NCBI RefSeq assembly: GCF_000340215.1
Contig: NW_006921546.1
Coordinates: 566,788 to 630,787 of the forward strand
Source of the DNA: Pseudocercospora fijiensis CIRAD86
Taxonomy: Eukaryota > Ascomycota > Dothideomycetes > Mycosphaerellales > Mycosphaerellaceae
Length of the DNA: 64,000 nt
Direction: 5' to 3'
Positions 1 to 11,057 of this stretch are shown here, in pieces (the stretch's first letter is position 1; every line of letters starts with the position of its first letter). The position numbers were made by a program, and so were the translations under genes. The notes beneath the pieces are model-generated. The model saw only the letters and a program-made list of their open reading frames with translations, was not told the DNA's origin and did no database searches.

Positions 1-1
1 C

Positions 2-490
2 AATCGCGGATCTGAACTCGCCAGCTGACGATATTCCGCCAATGTCTTGTATCTCCAGACCGGCCGAACCTGCTCAGAACGCGATCTGCTCAGAACGGAA
101 AGACATTGTTTCGGGATCCGTCCGAAGCGCAATGACTACCGCCAGCTCCTTAGCGTAGAGAATAGGTCAAACCGCATCATTCCATCCAACAGGTCTTCTG
201 GCAAGCAAGGAGCACTCAACAAGAAGTATGAGATGCGGCAGTGCCAGCACAGTTCAGGTGAGTTCGCCCGTGCGAGTGATGCAGCTTGCCTAGGTGTCTA
301 AGACTCATTGCTGCATCCAAGCACCCTTGGCGGAGACATTGTGAATGCCTATTGTGTCGATATCCGCTGGACTGTGGGAGATGGGAAACATGATCAGCTT
401 AGGCAGAGAATCTTGGAGCTTGCCTATGGCGTGGCATGCGGCACCCACAAGAAAGCGAGCTGCACGACACTACATCGATTTAAGTGATAC
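2..490 (+). other. possible coding scraps at left edge
   Basis: Two stretches read as plausible protein on the plus strand: a frame open from base 2 to about 160, and another from about 313 to 489 containing GGDIVNAYCVDIRW. Neither has a start codon inside the window, and they are in different frames separated by a GTGAGT-like site near 258. They could be exons of a gene entering from the left, or relics. I recognise no family. Confidence 0.2.
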
Positions 491-1755
491 ATCGACGACA
501 TCGTGATCCTTCACCTGTTCCGCTTGAACCTTGAGTCCAACTTGGGCCCATCTTCGCTGCTACAGCTATCAATCCCGAGCCAGTACGATCCGTAGCCAGG
601 TGCGAACACCGCATCGTTCGACTCTGGCGCATATCAACCATTCGATGATCAAGGACTGAAGCACAGATTGAAAGTAGTGTAGGTTCGGTGGCTGTGGTTG
701 AGGAAGGAGGAAGCTAGATAGAGGAGGAAATGCTGTAGAGAGTTGCAGAGCAAGGGGAGATAGCAGAAGAAGGAGACGAATTGGCATACTCTGACCAAAC
801 ATGCGCCATCCAACCCTGTCAAAGATGGAGACAACCCACGACACCTTTGCCGAAGCAGATCGGTATGATTTTGGACGCTCTTGGAGGTGCCCCAACCGAG
901 AATGAGACAGCATACAAGACATTGTATGTATCTGGTGCCGCCGAGCAGACCTTTCCCGATCTGCGCAAAACTTTTGCCGTATTGTCTGTGTCTTCTTAAG
1001 AATCGAGCGCACAATCAAATGTTGCTTTCGAGAAAGCAAGTGTATTTGATGCTAGTGCTGACAGTGCCAGATGTCTTGAGACCTTGAGGTCGTATTTATG
1101 CACGTCCTTGCTCATCAAGCCGTGCTGTGGCCTTCGTCTCGTGGTATTGGGTGGTATGGCGGGTTTGTCAGTCTTCTGTTGGTGCTATTCTCGGCCATGC
1201 TCCGTGTATATCGCTATGGGCCATAACAATCGAGACTGATGGCGGTCGTCCCAGCGCTTGGTGAAGTGTGCGACAGCGTGTAGGCCAATGATTCCCTTAC
1301 CACATTAGAACCGAGCGAGCAAAGGTTGGAGTCGTGAGCTTTGCTGAGTCAGCAAATCCGAAAGTCAAACCCCTTCTCACGATTCATCACGAAACGACAT
1401 GGCACTGTACCTCCTGACATGCAGAGCTCAATTTTTCATCGACCTACCGCGACACATGCGCCCAGAAGCGAAATCTCGGACCCATGCGCCACGACATAGA
1501 TCGGTCCCACGTTTCGCGAACCGTCATAAGGCTGCAGGAAGCCAGGCCTCGTCTTCATCTTCACGTTGCCCGGCGAAAACAAGTTGAAACTTGGTCCACG
1601 CTGCCAGTCTGAAGAACCACTCGCTTCTGTTCATCAAACTCTGAGAACTGGTAGACGTACTTCTCTGCAAAGGCGCTGCCGTGAGAGAATCTCAACGCAT
1701 GGTCAAGCAAATGCTCGGCCTTCAGGATTCTCTTTGTCAAGAGTCTGAGGCTGTT
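491..1755. other. no supported gene
   Basis: Several overlapping frames of 60-150 codons exist here, but none starts with ATG in good context and none has a recognisable motif. I see no repeat or RNA gene. Confidence 0.4.
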
Positions 1756-2350
1756 CTACGATGAAGAAGAATCTACGGCATACCTGGCTTTCGCTCTGCT
1801 TTCTTTGGCCAGCACCGCAGGACTAAGACCAAGAAGGCGAACCGCCGAACTAGTAGCGCCTGCGGCATCTAGAAAGAATCTAACCTCTACCCCGTTTCTG
1901 CGCAGACACAATACTGCTATCTTGTCCGCATTGGCAGTGGTTGAAGGCGACTCGACCTGATCGTGAATGATGCTAGCAATCTCTCTTCGTAAAGCATCAT
2001 TCACCCAATCCAAAACTTGACACGAAGTCATGAGCGTCTGCTATGCGCTATACGGCCCTGAAAGTTATCGTGAATGATGCTGGCGATCTCTCCTCGCAAA
2101 GCATTGTTTGCCCATCCCGAACTCGGAACGAAGTCATAAGCGCCTCCCAGCGCTATGCGGCCCTGGAATCTATCGTGAATAATGCTGGCAATCTCTTTCG
2201 CAAAGCATCGTTTGCCCATCCCAAACTCGACACGAAGTCATGCGCGTCTGCCATGCGAAATGCGGCCCTGTGAGCAATGATTAGGCGGTCTTTCCACAAC
2301 GTCTTGCTTGCTCGTCCGTCATTTGGCACATGTTTGTGAATGTCTAGCAC
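1756..2350 (-). pseudogene. decayed repeat-protein gene
   Basis: The minus strand encodes copies of a motif of the form W-A/V-N-x-A-L-R-x-E-I-A-S-I-I-H-D, about 35 residues long, matching the DNA tandem repeat here. The last copy runs into a unique tail that stops at 1756. One copy (around 2195-2210) has lost a base between ALRK and EIASIIHD, and an in-frame stop lies near 2028, so the frame is broken. No start codon is clear. The family is unknown to me. Confidence 0.35.
1955..2280. repeat. tandem repeat, about 105 bp, 3 copies
   Basis: The phrase ATCGTGAATGATGCT or a close variant recurs at 1960, 2067 and 2172, followed each time by similar text. A more decayed copy lies near 2375. The spacing is 105-107 bp, so one repeat equals about 35 codons of the pseudogene on the minus strand. 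Confidence 0.8.
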
Positions 2351-2654
2351 GCATCACTAGGCGCTTCAGGCGGTGGTGAATGATGTTCGCGATCCCCGGC
2401 CACATTGTATAAGTGCCTTGGAAATACGGAAATTTCGAGCCTCCTACTAGAATCAGTAGCAGTACAACGAAGCTCGTCCGTACCCTTCACGTCAACTCCT
2501 TACCCCCCAGGCTTCAAGCACAACGCTTCCACTCTACAACATTCCTCGAAATCCTATTATCGTATCCCTCCCATCTATCCAACCTCGTACGAAATTCCCA
2601 AAATCTACAACTAAAATTCAAATCTTCTCCCCTAACCAAGAAAATTTTTAGACA

Positions 2655-2942
2655 ATGCCCTCAACTCCCCTCACCCAAAAAACCCTCTATATCAAGACTC
2701 CCGGTCAACAAGCTAGGGACAAGGACAAGAAAGAACCAAGCACACCAACCCCAACACCTACCCGAATACCAAAATTGCAGTCCAAATCACAATCGCAGTC
2801 TACACCAGCAGCAAAAGACTCCCTCTTAAGCCCCAAATTAGCTAAGAGACCTTCGTCTATGCAACAACCGAGTACTCCTGCCCCGAAAACTCCGAGTCAT
2901 AAGCGGGGCTTCAGTGATTCGAGTTTGCAGAAGAAGGGATAA
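2655..2942 (+). CDS. small disordered Ser/Pro/Lys-rich protein
   Basis: An ATG in good context (GACAATGCC) follows a pyrimidine-rich leader of roughly 200 bases, typical of filamentous fungal promoters. The 95-residue product is very rich in Ser, Thr, Pro, Lys and Gln, with many S/T-P sites, and has no hydrophobic core, signal peptide or membrane segment. It should be intrinsically disordered. I recognise no family. The base use is more A-rich than neighbouring sequence. It could be a first exon, though no donor is needed because the frame closes with TAA. The leader plus biased composition make a real gene more likely than chance. Confidence 0.5.
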   Translation: MPSTPLTQKTLYIKTPGQQARDKDKKEPSTPTPTPTRIPKLQSKSQSQSTPAAKDSLLSPKLAKRPSSMQQPSTPAPKTPSHKRGFSDSSLQKKG

Positions 2943-3660
2943 GGAGTTGGATTTAAGCGGGGAGAATGGATAGCGGGGATGATTCTTTGAGATTGTATTT
3001 CTGGCAGCGAGGACGGACATGGGTTGTGGTACTAAGGCGTCGGGCTGTATAGACCTGGCATGGAAAGCAGATGCGGGATCCAACTGCATTGTAGTAATTT
3101 TTCTTCACGAAATGATTGGAATCAGGTTCAAAAGATTGACTGAGTGAGATTGGAAGGGATTTGGGAAGCCTGTACGTACGGATAGAACTCGTAGCCAGAC
3201 TCTTCTACGTTCGGAATGCGTCTGCTCGCTGATTTGGTTTGCGCAAACTCTCGCCGCTGTGATTTCAAAAGGTAGAAGGACTAAGTTCTTATTTGAAAAA
3301 GTCGGTTGGCATTGGCCTGGTGCTATGTCAAAGTTGGGATCGAAGGATTGAAGTCCAGCTCTACGAATGCTCTCGCGGTAGTGGTGCGCTCCTTTCTTGC
3401 TTTCGAACGCTCAACGGATTTGGGCGTGAGTCGAACGTTGAGGCTGGCTTTCTTTACGCATGCTTCAGCATCCTGTTCGTATCGCGGATATTGAGAGCGC
3501 TTCAATGTTGAAAGCCGCCAGACAAGAAGCTTGGCCAGATGCAAGCTTCTTGTATTCAGTGCAGGTACTTCTCAGATCTCATACAGCCAAGTAGCAAGTC
3601 GAGGAGGTAGTGCCAATCCCAAAAACCTCGCCAGTTCCGAAAAGCTCCTGAGATCGGATG
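2943..3660. other. no supported gene
   Basis: Short frames on both strands only. I see no motif, repeat or RNA gene. Confidence 0.4.
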
Positions 3661-4222
3661 TTAGAAGAAGAACTTTGATCGCACTAGAGCAAAATTAATT
3701 ACATTGAGCGCAGCGGTAGGATATCTACTTTCCATCTCGTCAGGCCACCCCAAGCCCCAAATGGACGCCCTCTTTCGCGACACCAAATCATCGCGGTAGT
3801 CAGCTGTAAAGCAATCGCTTGCCTTGATGTACGTACCTACTCCCACAACAAGATATGGAATGCACGGCGAACGGTTCAGTGGATCTTCGGCTGCTCTTTC
3901 ACTACACGAAAGAACAAGCTGGTAGGCCGGCAGTGCAAATCGCCGGCTAATGTGCTCATCCAGGTGCTCTTGGCTCCACAGCCATACAGCCAACCCACCC
4001 GGAACCTCGCTACGCGGAGAATGGTTGATGATGATCTTTATTGAAAGGTGAAAAGGTGAGACGGAGGCAACGAGGGTTGTCCCAGGTAAACTCTGAATCG
4101 GCAATTTTCTCTGGACTACAGACAGCTTCTCTGCCCAAGGGGAGAACGAGTGTGGCGATCACACTGCGTGTGATGCGATGGTTCGGTGCGAGAAGTTTCC
4201 ATCGGAGCCAATGTTCACCCAT
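3661..4222 (-). pseudogene. hypothetical protein gene with a frameshift
   Basis: A minus-strand frame from 4222 (MGEHWLRWKLLAPNH) reads well to about 4050 and is then replaced without room for an intron by a second frame that runs about 115 residues to a stop at 3661. The joined product would be about 180 residues. It shows no membrane segment or known domain. Similar coding-like text continues upstream to about 4587 in mixed frames, so the true gene may be longer and more broken. Family unknown. Confidence 0.35.
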
Positions 4223-5671
4223 CTGCTTGATAACAGGCCGCTTTTCAACTTGTCGTGCAAGGTCTGGAGAGGTGGAGCCCTTGGGCTTCTCCTGAAAGCA
4301 GCTATGATATCCGCAGTGCTACTTTCGCGCAGTATACGGTCTTGGCGGTGAAAGGCTTGCCGCTGGCGTTGGGAAAGATGTATTTTGGGCGTTCTGCAAC
4401 GCGTTCGCATGCTATTCACCCACTGATCGACTCTTGCACCTGGCCTGGTTCGTTCAAGCTTGGTGTGCACCTTGATGTTTCCAGATCCGATGGCATGAAT
4501 AAGCGTGGTCTGTTCCGGCGTGGATGGGTATATGCAGAGATGTATATGCCGGCGACACCGTGGCCCTCTGTCCTCCCTGATCTCCACACATTACACCTCA
4601 GACATCCTCAGACATAGGTACCACACCGTGCGTGCCCTTCGCCATGTCTTCGTCTGCTTGCTAGCCCTCGCACTCGCTCGTATCCTGCGGTGTTAGTCGG
4701 CCAAGGCCACCATTCAGTGCTCGCAGCCATCTGCGCGACGATCGTGTTGTGCATCTGTACGGGCGTACATATGTGGTGTACACAGGATCCACACGGCGGA
4801 CTGTTGGTACTGTGAGTGGCATACTGCTGTCTCGCAAGGTCGGTGGCGTGGGCGGGACAGCATTGACAAGTACACCTCCCAAAGATGTTGTATCTACCGC
4901 TCGACCAGGATCAGGCTGTCGGTGCAGGGATCAGGGTCTTCGGCAGCGTCATCCGAAGCATCGTAAGCGCAACTGCGATTCTACACCCACCCTTCTCTCC
5001 TCTTCTTTCCGGAGGCATTTAGCATGGCAGGCCGCGATTTCAAAGCTGGATTCAGCAGTGGGAAAGCCAAACCAGACCAGCGTGCGCGAGAACCCCGCTC
5101 CATCCTGCCTTCACACGAGCGCCATTCTATCGCAGGCCAATCCCTTCTCTTCGTCGTGGCGATGAGGTGCCGATCGGATATTGAGGAACTTTGAACATAC
5201 CGAATAAGCTCTTGATAGCTGGAAACGCTGTCTCAAACTGGTATGAGAGTGAGTTGATCCGAAAGGCGCAGACCTGTTCGTGAAGCAGACGTGCATACTC
5301 ACGAGATTACTGCATGGGCTGGCCTTTCGGTGGCCATGGGATATCATTCCGACATGGGCGAACACTGGCGAGAACAGGCGAGTCAACCAAGTTCGATCGC
5401 GATGAAATCTTAGAAGAAGCGGAAACCGAACGAGTGCGCAGAGCAAGGGAATCTCAAAGGGATACCACAAAAGCTGGAGAAGGCTGTTGCCAGCACGTAT
5501 GTGCGTGAGTTGATGGTCAATAGGGCGGTCATCAGCGCGCGCATAAAGGAACCTCCCAGACCAAACGCAAGAGCTCTCTCTCGGCTTCAACCCCATCTTC
5601 AGGACAATCTTTCCCCTCTTCCTTGCCTTCATGAAACTGGTAGCGTGCTGGTACGTCGCGCCAACCGCCTA

Positions 5672-6261
5672 CTATCTCCCTTCGGTCAGAGCCCATGGAA
5701 ATTCTTCTGCGATTGCTGCGAATTTGTACAGCATCTCACGTACATTCATGGCCGAAAGAGTACTTCTGCAATTCAACCTCTCATCCCACCTGTACGTCAA
5801 CAGCATTTCTGACTCTATACCGGTCTCTGTGAAGGCGTATGAATCTGCCGCGCGGTCTGAGATGAAGCTGAAGCCGGCGTAGAGGTAATTGGCGCTTGCT
5901 TCAATGACGACTTTGATGCACTTCTTCGTAGCGTTGAAGCTGGCGTAACAGTTGCTTTGGGTAACGGTGAAGAACGAAGTCCGTCGTAGATCTGCGATGG
6001 TGTATACTTCTGGGTCGCTGAATGCTTGTCAGAACGAGAGTCGAGATTCGAAACAGATGCTGAAATCTTACGCAAGGACACCAACAGTGCGACGATGGTG
6101 GTTCCGAAGAGGAACACGGCCAGTGCAGTCGGAATGAAGCTGTGCTTGGTGACCACTTCAACTTCCGTGGTTAAGCAGGTGAGTTCAGGTGGCGACCTCT
6201 CGAGCCATGTTCTTATGCTTGCAGCAACCTTCTTGCTGACAGTGTCCGTCGTAGCAGACAT
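5672..6261 (-). CDS. two-exon single-pass membrane protein
   Basis: Exon 1 (6072-6261) starts at an ATG and encodes about 63 residues ending in a hydrophobic helix around residues 43-63. A GTAAGA donor at 6071 and a CTGACAAG end at 6025 define a 47-bp intron. Exon 2 (5672-6024) keeps the frame and closes with TAG, giving 180 residues. The part after the helix has four cysteines and a possible N-glycosylation site (SFNATKKC), as expected of a luminal or extracellular domain, so a type II membrane protein is likely. I recognise no family. The branch point sits unusually close to the splice site; the next AG (CATTCAG) would break the frame. Confidence 0.5.
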
Positions 6262-6414
6262 GATTGCAGCCGCTGAGATATTGATGTTGAATGTTAAGTG
6301 TTATTCCGAATGGAGGTTTGATATTGTTTGATCGGTTTCGGCGTCTTCCGCGCGGCCGCGTCGCATGGCCGTTGCATCCGCGACGCTGCCGCGAAGTCAC
6401 GCGTCGGCCGTATG

Positions 6415-7231
6415 TTATGTGGAGGTGGAGGTGGAGGTGAAGGCGAAGGCGGTCAAGATCGATACTAATGAGAATACACTGCTTGTGATGATGTATAGGG
6501 ATAATTGTCTTTCAGAACAGCAAAGATTAGATGAATTGGGGATGTAAAAAACGTTCTCACGTCTTCACTTACTTGTCCTGCTCCGCCATCTTGAGCCATG
6601 CATAACTTGCCCCTCCTTAGATGCTCCGTTTGCCTTTCCCATGGATTGAACAGATTGGTGTAGAGGAGCATGACCCGCAGCGTGCCATCACTTGATCCTT
6701 ATCCATTCCCATAGAAGGGTCATCGACTGGCCTTGGATCAGGTTGTGCCGATGAATTCCAAGGTTCAATGGATAGCACAGATGCTTGAGGCTCTTGGCCA
6801 GCCTTTATAGGCGCTGTGTGGTCCTGAAGCAAAGGGCGCTGGCGGGCTTTATGAGTCTCAGCATCGTAGTAGTACTCCTCGAGCACTTCGACTCGGTCTC
6901 TCTGAGATGCTTGTTGTTCTCTGTCTGGTATGACCGTGGACGGGAAGGCCGTGGCAACTACATGCAGCTATTGCCCGAGGACACTGAGCATCTCTCTACG
7001 GCGCTGCTCTCGCTCCTTGGCCCTTTCCTTCAAAGTCCTTTCCCCCTCGCCCCTTTGATCCGCGAGTTTAGCAAAAGCGGCATCATCAAGTTCTTTTCGG
7101 ATTCTGCGCTTTTCGTCGGCGGCAGGAGAGTCGTCGTCGGAGTCGGCGGACGAGTATACGGTGTAGCTGGAAAGGCTGTCAACATCTTCTTCGGAGCCGT
7201 CCAGGCTGGCCAGTGGCTCGCTGCCTGCCAT
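6415..7231 (-). pseudogene. two-exon gene with two in-frame stops
   Basis: The start is the ATG at 7231 (MAGSEPLASLDG). Exon 1 runs to 6573, a GTAAGTG donor and a 64-bp intron (6509-6572) follow, and exon 2 ends with TAA at 6415. The total is 251 codons in one phase. The product would have an acidic Ser-rich start, a charged helical stretch (residues about 40-80) and a hydrophobic C-terminal helix spanning the end of exon 2, so a tail-anchored protein is plausible. Two stops interrupt it: TAG at 6968-6970 and TAA at 6617-6619, both one C-to-T change from Gln codons. An upstream ATG at 7386 leads into the same sequence only with a frameshift. No family recognised. Confidence 0.45.
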
Positions 7232-7389
7232 AGCGGATATTGGTGAAGCAGACGAAGGAGTCCATGTCTCTGCTGCTTCGTGCAATTTCTGCGGCCACTG
7301 TGCTCATGCACGCGTGGTGCGTATCCACGCATGCTGTGCGACTTGGAGGACTTGGTGGTTGGCAGGGGAGTCGTCCTTCGCGGCATGTT

Positions 7390-8225
7390 GAATGGAAATC
7401 AGCTACGAGCAGAGGGGGATGCACGCATACTCGACGAGCGCAAGGACGTGTAGACGTAAGGAAGCTGTGCTGTGGACAATATTGGCTGTGGGCATACTTG
7501 GGATCTTCCATCAGATCCATCTCACAGCTGCGTGGACTCGGTCATCTTTTGAGAGCCGGGGGTTGGAGGCTCGGCTCCTTCCCGCTTTCAGTGCCGAAGG
7601 AAGTCCGAAGGGCCCTTGGAATCTGCGGCGAATCTGGCACTCCCGAATAATTCTGTCGCGAATGTAGAACTTCCTCGCCGTTGGCCTGCGCTCCCAGTAC
7701 CGAATATTGCAAGTCAATCTCTAGGCTGTTATTACCAACTCTTACAACGCATAGAGCCAGCATCGGGACACTTTCAAGCCAATAGCAAGATGCTCGAACG
7801 TTCCGAAGAAGCCAACCCAACAGGACTATGGTCAAGAGAAACTGCAGAAGAAAGTGATTAGCAGATTTGAAAGCCTTGGATGGTGGAGAGGTGGCTTCCC
7901 TCGGCGGTGTTCAGGCTGCAGTTGGACTCTTTCTGCCTCGTGTCGGCAATCGTTGGGAGCGGATGGGCTGCTTGAAGAGGATCAGCCAGAGGAAAAGGTC
8001 GGAGAGTGAAGGGACAAGTGGTAACTTCCAACTTGCCGCGAGCAATGCGCTGACAGTAGTGGGTTTCTGGCATGTATACCACCAACTCTCGGGGTGAGAG
8101 ACTCGCCAGCAGCTGTCAGTATTGCGTTGTGCATGGGACGGGATAGGAAGGCTGTGACTTGCTCTTGAACGGTGCAGGAGTGCTGCTGACAAGCCCGCTG
8201 CCGATAGCGAGGCACTGCGAATGCA
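7390..8225. other. ambiguous region, no gene chosen
   Basis: Plausible short frames overlap on both strands (for example plus-strand text with a hydrophobic segment near 7460-7540, and minus-strand text at 7542-7835), but none has an ATG start in good context or a known motif. I cannot choose between them. Confidence 0.3.
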
Positions 8226-8981
8226 TCAGCTGCTGTTCGAATGTAGCGATGCGAACAACGGACCATAATGCAGCGTATATTCCTCATCGCAATCTGGCGT
8301 CGCTGGTACGCCCACCGCCGACGGGCCGCGTGAAGGCATTGCTGGCGTGTTGGATGCCATCTATGCTGAAGATTGATCAGCGAGCGAGTGCATGTCGATT
8401 TGTGAAGAGCGCGGAAGTGCCTGGGATGCTGGAGGAGTAACGACTACAGGCACCTTCATTCTCCCATCTGAGCAGCAAAGAACATCTTTGCCGCCTCTAT
8501 CCCCGCGTCCGCGAGATTCTGGACAGCCGCGATTCACATCACGGTCGTAATAACCACCCGCGCTCACGCCGTTTGGACGAACGATCGGGAAGCACACTGC
8601 TCTCGGTGTTCCCACGCAGGCCATCGCAACCTCGTCAAGGTCCTCCACGACCATATTAACGTTCACGACAGTCGTCACACTGTGAATCTTCTCCATGTTA
8701 CACTAGTTCGTAGCGAACACGGTCCAATGGAGCACTGCAGCGACATCGTCGTTGCTCGGATCCTCGCGATTCTGCTCTAAGCCGCCGGCATCTTCGGCGC
8801 CAAAATTGGCCTGCTTACGTTGAGCGCTCCTTCGCGGCTTTACGTCTTCATGGAAAAAGAAAGGAAACTGATCTTGCTTTGATACTGACCTGCTGAAGGC
8901 CGACCCATATCCTGTCGAAAGCATTGCTCCCGATTCCATCGCCAGATCACCATTCTTTACCTTGGCAGTCTCCTCATCCAT
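8226..8981 (-). pseudogene. hypothetical gene, one frame with two TAG codons
   Basis: From the ATG at 8981 (MDEETAKVKNGDLAMES) a single frame of 252 codons runs to TGA at 8226, interrupted only by TAG at 8703 and TAG at 8361. The text on both sides of each stop has similar composition: acidic and polar, with a Gly/Arg/Asp-rich stretch (GCPESRGRGDRGGKD) in the middle. Both stops could arise from CAG by one transition. Alternatively the gene ends at 8703 and the rest is chance. No domain recognised, no membrane segment. Confidence 0.4.
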
Positions 8982-9059
8982 CCAGCCAGCTAGCTAGAGA
9001 AGCTACGTAGCTCTGTTGAAACCAGTCGGTTGGGGGTGGAGTGTGTTCGATTGGAGTCA

Positions 9060-9310
9060 CGACTAGGCGTCACGGTGAAGACGAAAACAACGTTTTGCCA
9101 ATGCAGCACGCCCTATGGCAGTCACTACGGTCTCGATCACGCCAATAGCCAGGCTAAGAAGGGACAAGCGAGGGATTTGGCGGAGGTGGGAGAATGGTCG
9201 AGTGATTGTGTTGGTGCTGGGTAAGGATAAGGAGAGGGATAGAAAATCAGTGACGACGATCGTGCGGGCAGTGTGGAAGACAGCACGGGAGTCAGAGCTG
9301 CATTATGTCA
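9060..9310 (-). other. possible exon with a hydrophobic helix
   Basis: On the minus strand, text just after a good intron end (CTGACATAATGCAG at about 9300) reads as Ser/Thr-rich protein leading into a hydrophobic stretch (LSLLSLAIGVIETVVTAIGR). No convincing first exon is found upstream, and the plus strand is also open here. Unknown family. Confidence 0.25.
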
Positions 9311-9827
9311 GGTGAACATGTCTCTGAACGCTGCTGCTGCTGCTCCAAGTGTTGGTAGCGACGGTGTGTAAGAAGCAGGAAAGAGCTTGCCCTGGTAGCA
9401 ACCGGCGAACTCTCACTGATATCCATGGATGGCAAGAGGGTGCTGACACATCATCTTGTTCCAGGAGTCGGGCCTGCTGGCTTCCTTCCTGCCAGTACGC
9501 CGTATTTTACTGGTAGCCTTTGGCGCTTGGGAAATTCATCTTGGCATCGACTTAATTACCAACGCAATCCTGTGGTTCCTATATTCACAAACATCACTAC
9601 AGCTGGCAGCAGGATTATCTTATCAGTGGCATTTGTAGTAGGCGTTATCTCTAGTACGCTCGTGGCTGGCCGCGGTTGTGCTGTGTGGCAAGAGCGTGCA
9701 CAAGCGCCAGGTACTTGAGTCAACGTCCACCGTCTTGTCTGGCAATCGTGCGCTTGTACATATGATATCACCAGATGACAAGATTCCATCCAGTCCTTTC
9801 TATTCCCTATCTCTCTTGCTTTGGTTT

Positions 9828-10520
9828 TCATGCCCATCCACTGCCCTGTGGCGTCCGCCCGGTGGTGGTGCATCGTGGCGACAACCTGATGAATCGAGGC
9901 CGAGTCCGCCCTGCTGGCGAAAGCGAAAACACCCGAACGTCGGCCACAGTCCCTAGGGAATCGTTCACGTCCGCACCAATGCGATTTCTTTCTTGTTGGA
10001 AGTGATGATTGTCGGCCGGATCGCCGCGACTGATATCCGCATACATACAATCAGCTGGTAGATCCTTCCTTTTCGCACGCCCAGCCCAGATTCGCAAGAA
10101 CGACTCTATATCCAACGCGCTCCTCAAGGCTGGCCGGTCAATCGGCACCCTCCTCGATACCGTACCTCTTTTGAAGGTGCCTTCCACGTCGATGCGGAGG
10201 ATCACGGCCTGGCGGGCGGCATTGAACCCGAACGCGCTGATCGCATCGGTGCTTGAGAAATATCCACAGCTCCTGCACGGACAGGCGTGTGATGGTGGAT
10301 ATTTCAGAGTCCGAGTACATGCCTAAGCACCATTGCTCCCTCCCTCCCCCCTCCTCTCCTCTCGGCGTCGAGGATGCGGGAAATTGTCCCACTCTGCGAA
10401 TCTTGGTTGGTCATCATGACTGTTTTCGCTGAGTGTATCGTTATGACTTTCTTCGGCAAAGCATATCCCACTCACCTTGATCCATAATCGGCGTATGATT
10501 TCAACGTAGAGCTGTACAGT
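9828..10520 (-). CDS. partial gene with Cys-rich start, 5' end missing
   Basis: The main exon (9828-10322) is 165 codons in phase 0, entered through a GCTTAG acceptor. It begins with a small cysteine cluster (HACPCRSCGYFSS) that might bind zinc, followed by a basic, helical-looking region. A 45-base exon at 10476-10520, ending at a strong GTGAGT donor, joins in frame through a 153-bp intron. No start codon is found before the gypsy relic beginning at about 10625, so the gene may have been cut by that insertion. The opposite strand is also open for 105 codons. No family recognised. Confidence 0.4.
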
Positions 10521-10624
10521 CTACCCGCATGCGGTTGAGTTTATGCCAAAATGGATGTGTTGAAATATCTGCTCGGTATCGTTGGTGGCATTCGACGACC
10601 AGTCCTTCCGCAGCAGGCAAGAAG

Positions 10625-10870
10625 TCATCTCATCGCTGTTCCCCATCCTTTCAGCGCGCCCCCATCATCCGGATTCTTTCCGAGAGTTGTAGATATTTTC
10701 CAAATCCCGCTCTTCATCGGGGTTTCTGAGGTGGTGGATCGTTGACAAGTTCCTATCCTGGGAGTGAATCGGTCGTCGGCGGCAGCGCGGAGCATCGTGG
10801 TGTGGAACGCAGGATGGATAGCGCTGATGGACTCTGGAAGATTGAGCTTCATTATATTCTCCATCAGAGG
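10625..10870 (-). mobile_element. Ty3/gypsy polyprotein relic (integrase C-terminal region)
   Basis: The minus-strand text KLNLPESISAIHPAFHTTML followed by LRAAADDRF matches the segment after the integrase core of chromodomain-type Ty3/gypsy elements, where a leucine-rich LPxS stretch leads to IHPVFHxSLLR. Further on, a second frame gives DLENIYNSRKE, like the W-x-V-E-x-I-L-x-S-R stretch before the chromodomain. The frames change at least once and no reverse transcriptase, RNase H or LTR is found nearby, so this is a short dead fragment. Confidence 0.6.
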
Positions 10871-11057
10871 CTGGCGCTGGCCCAGAGGCGTGGAGCGATC
10901 GTCGGGGAAAGCTCCAGGCGTTCTTGGTATACGAGGCGAGGCGAATGAGCAGACTTTTTGCGCGGATCAGATGGACCTGAATGATGCAGCATTAAGCGGA
11001 AGAGAAGTCTGAATGGGATACTGTAGGTTGGGATCAGCACAGATACCTTGTGGTTGG

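Noticed and set aside
569..1039. 156-codon minus-strand frame with a hydrophobic stretch
   Set aside because: No ATG start, no motif, and two other frames over the same bases are equally open.
6965..6996. Removing the TAG at 6968 by an intron (GTGTCC...GTAG)
   Set aside because: The only GT...AG pair around it would be about 30 bases, too short for a fungal intron, with no branch point.
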